NCBI GenBank assembly: GCA_009781125.1
Contig: WQYS01000114.1
Span: forward strand, 1-7,119
Source: Acidobacteriaceae bacterium
GTDB lineage: Bacteria > Acidobacteriota > Terriglobia > Terriglobales > Acidobacteriaceae
DNA length: 7,119 nucleotides
Direction: 5' to 3'
The translations under genes were made by a program, and so were the position numbers. The notes under the pieces were generated by a model. That model was given only the letters and a program-made list of their open reading frames with translations. It did not search any database and was not told the DNA's origin. How positions within the stretch are numbered: position 1 is the stretch's first letter; each line of letters begins with the position of its first letter. Shown here piece after piece: positions 5,306 to 7,119 of this stretch.

Positions 5306-6928
5306 ATGAGTTTGACTGCGGCTCCAAAATCGGATGTGGCTCCTCATGCGCGGCACAGGTGGCTGTTATGGCTGGGCGTCCCGGCAGTTGTGCTCCTCAC
5401 CGGCGCGCTTGCAGGTGCGCGATGGCTGTCTACTCATGCAGAACCGTTGGTACGCGCGCGGCTTGTGGAGGCGCTCTCGGACCGCTTCAACAGCCGCGTC
5501 GAAATCTCTTCGATTCAGGTATCCGTGGTGAAGGGCCTGCTGATTACTGGCCGTGGCATCAAGATATTCGGCAAGGATGCGGACCCGTCTCAGGCTGGCG
5601 TCGAGCCGCTGCTGTCGATTGACTCTCTCCGCTTTCACACCACGTTTCACAGCCTCTTCCATTCGCCTCTGCGTGTCGAGTCGATTCATCTCGAAGGCGT
5701 AGTGTTGAACGTTCCGCCGAAAGAGCAGCGCGCATCCAGAGTTCCATCCGCGGATCATTCCCCGGCGAAGAGCGGGAGGATAGCGACCACCATCGGCCAG
5801 ATCGTTCTCGACGATACGAAGCTCATCATCCACACGCTGAAGCCGGGCAAGCTGCCGCTCGTGTTTGCGATCTCGCGCGTGGTGCTGAGTCCATCCGGCT
5901 CCAACCGGCAGATGCGCTTCGAGGCGACGCTTACGAACCCCAAGCCGGTGGGCAACATTTTCACCAGCGGACGGTTCGGGCCGTTCGATGCGCAGAGCCC
6001 GCGCGACACTCCCATTGAGGGCGAGTATTCCTTTCGCAACGCAGACCTCAGCACCATTAAAGGCATCGGCGGCATTCTGTCGTCGAACGGGAGGTACAGC
6101 GGGACGCTCGGCTCCATCGCTGTCGATGGCGCAACCGATACGCCCGACTTCCGCCTCAGCGGCGGACGCGGCCTTCCGCTGCACACGGACTTTCACGCCA
6201 TCGTGGACGGAACTACGGGAGACACCTATCTTCAACCGGTGAAAGCAAAGCTGCTCAATTCGACCATTGTCACCCAGGGTTACGTCGTCCGCGAGATGCT
6301 GACGCCAACGCAGCAAGGGCGCCGCATCAAGCTGGACGTGACCGTCGCCAACGGACGCATCGAAGACTTTCTTAAGCTGGGACAGAGGAGCGGCGCTCCA
6401 TTCATAACCGGCAGCCTCGATCTGAAGACGAAGTTTGATCTCTCGCCGGGCAGCGGAGAGATGTGGAAGCGCCTGCAACTGATCTCCAGCTTCCGCATCT
6501 CATCGGCCCATTTCACGAACGGCAAGATACAAGACAAACTGGACAGCCTCAGCCAGCGCACTCAGGGAAAGATGCGCGAGGCCAGGGACTCGACGCCCGG
6601 CAATGTCTTTTCCGTTCTGGATGGAGACTTCGTGCTCCGCGATGGCGTGATGAATTTTTCCCGGTTGCAATTCCAGGTTCCGGGGACACAGGTGGATCTT
6701 GTTGGAGCCTACACGTTTGACGGTAGCCGCATGGACTTTCACGGTAAGGCGCGCATGGATGCCAGGCTTTCGCAGATGGTCACGGGCTGGAAGTCGGTCC
6801 TGCTGAAGCCGGCGGATCCGTTCTTCGCCAAAGACGATGCGGGAACCGAAGTCCCTGTCAGGATTGCAGGGACCAAATCAGAACCGCAGTTCGCGCTGGA
6901 TTTTGGCCACAAGAGTTCGGAGAAGTAG
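5306..6928 (+). CDS. AsmA-like membrane-anchored envelope protein
   Basis: The product is 540 aa, with a short cytoplasmic N-terminus, one membrane segment at about residues 19-38, and a large periplasmic part. AsmA/TamB-type proteins are thought to form lipid-carrying bridges between inner and outer membrane. Features seen are the N-terminal AsmA-like block LVRARLVEALSDRFNSRVEISSIQV (about 48-72), and VESIHLEGVVLNVPP (about 131-145), where successive strands are read. The C-terminal AsmA block starts around 345 (VANGRIEDFLKL), runs through FRISSAHFTNGKIQDKLDSLSQR (about 398-420), and ends with the DPFFAKDDAGTEVPVRIAGTKSEPQ signature near 504-528. ATG 5306 has GGAA at 5295-5298, 7 nt upstream. 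The 76-bp gap to recX shows no terminator or strong promoter. The substrate is unknown. The length is middling for the family. Confidence 0.83.
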   Translation: MSLTAAPKSDVAPHARHRWLLWLGVPAVVLLTGALAGARWLSTHAEPLVRARLVEALSDRFNSRVEISSIQVSVVKGLLITGRGIKIFGKDADPSQAGVEPLLSIDSLRFHTTFHSLFHSPLRVESIHLEGVVLNVPPKEQRASRVPSADHSPAKSGRIATTIGQIVLDDTKLIIHTLKPGKLPLVFAISRVVLSPSGSNRQMRFEATLTNPKPVGNIFTSGRFGPFDAQSPRDTPIEGEYSFRNADLSTIKGIGGILSSNGRYSGTLGSIAVDGATDTPDFRLSGGRGLPLHTDFHAIVDGTTGDTYLQPVKAKLLNSTIVTQGYVVREMLTPTQQGRRIKLDVTVANGRIEDFLKLGQRSGAPFITGSLDLKTKFDLSPGSGEMWKRLQLISSFRISSAHFTNGKIQDKLDSLSQRTQGKMREARDSTPGNVFSVLDGDFVLRDGVMNFSRLQFQVPGTQVDLVGAYTFDGSRMDFHGKARMDARLSQMVTGWKSVLLKPADPFFAKDDAGTEVPVRIAGTKSEPQFALDFGHKSSEK

Positions 6929-6940
6929 AGTAAGCCATTT

Positions 6941-7041
6941 CCTTGTCATTCCGTAGCGAAGCGGAGGAATCTGCTTTTTGCACGAGGCAGGGTGATCGTG
7001 CAAAGGAAAGTAGGTTCCTCGTTGCGCTCGGAATGACAAGG
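6941..7041. repeat. 101-bp inverted repeat between convergent genes
   Basis: The outer 13 bp are perfect inverted copies (6941-6953 and 7029-7041). After an asymmetric bulge, the pairing resumes at 6964-6976 with 7008-7020 (11 of 13, both differences G-U pairs in + strand RNA). A perfect 9-bp inner stem, 6977-6985 with 6996-7004, has a 10-nt loop. The arm text CATTCCG...GAGGAATCTGCTT resembles a widely scattered intergenic repeat I recall from several bacterial phyla; this was not checked. It fills the gap between the stops at 6928 (+) and 7046 (-), so it could end transcription from both sides. Confidence 0.75.
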
Positions 7042-7045
7042 GATA

Positions 7046-7119
7046 TTACGCCTTCCGTTCCGCCACGTTGAACGCAAGGCCGTCCCTGGCTTTGTCGACG
7101 ATGACGTGATCGCCGTGCA
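7046..7119 (-). CDS. C-terminal end of a gene, possibly ClpB-type chaperone (partial)
   Basis: On the minus strand an open frame enters from the right edge and ends with TAA at 7046-7048, giving the 23 residues HGDHVIVDKARDGLAFNVAERKA. A GD-x-V-x-VD ... G-L-x-F ending is typical of ClpB/ClpC C-termini (small D2 domain), so a ClpB-like disaggregase is a plausible reading. The stretch is too short to be sure. The gene would converge on the AsmA-like gene across the 6941-7041 repeat. Confidence 0.45.
   Translation of the reverse strand, partial: HGDHVIVDKARDGLAFNVAERKA

Noticed and set aside
5366..6478. A 370-codon open frame on the minus strand opposite the AsmA-like gene
   Set aside because: The product is Arg/Ala-rich without domain text, and the plus strand gives a coherent membrane-anchored AsmA-like protein with an RBS.

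Overview
The window looks like chromosomal DNA of an Acidobacteriota member, probably Terriglobia (Acidobacterium/Granulicella/Edaphobacter type). The basis is moderately high GC, secreted LolA-like and AsmA-like proteins of the kind common there, and many intergenic spacers filled with hairpin-rich inverted repeats. The taxonomy is an inference from memory; no search was run.

Layout: (1) 1-414 (+) is the C-terminal end of the large subunit of a bidirectional NAD(P)-linked [NiFe]-hydrogenase (HoxH type), with its nickel-ligand motif and a 28-residue removable tail. (2) 443-618 is a REPIN/BIME-like inverted repeat. (3) 684-1244 (+) is a small FMN nitroreductase-family protein of lower GC. (4) 1304-1496 is a second, unrelated long inverted repeat that stops 9 nt before the next start codon. 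(5) 1506-1982 (+) is the hydrogenase maturation endopeptidase expected to cut the HoxH tail. (6) 2049-2504 (+) is an unknown small exported protein with a C-terminal membrane segment. A hairpin follows it between convergent genes. (7) 2588-3592 (-) is a dihydroorotate-dehydrogenase-like flavoprotein. (8) 3694-4563 (-) is a secreted LolA/COG2834-like protein. (9) Divergent from it, 4681-5229 (+) is RecX. (10) 5306-6928 (+) is an AsmA-like membrane-anchored protein. (11) 6941-7041 is a third inverted-repeat element between convergent genes. (12) 7046-7119 (-) is the C-terminal end of a further gene, possibly a ClpB-type chaperone.

Functional picture: the left end is hydrogenase related. HoxH and its processing protease are substrate and enzyme, separated by a nitroreductase with a spacer repeat on each side. 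The middle and right are housekeeping and envelope genes with no evident shared pathway.

The most unusual content is the set of three different intergenic inverted repeats. Two have arms that are themselves small hairpins, and sequence differences between the arms fall as compensatory base-pair changes. That points to conservation of the small hairpins, as in REP sequences mobilised by RAYT (TnpA-REP) enzymes. I see no defence system, CRISPR array, tRNA, rRNA or complete transposase gene.
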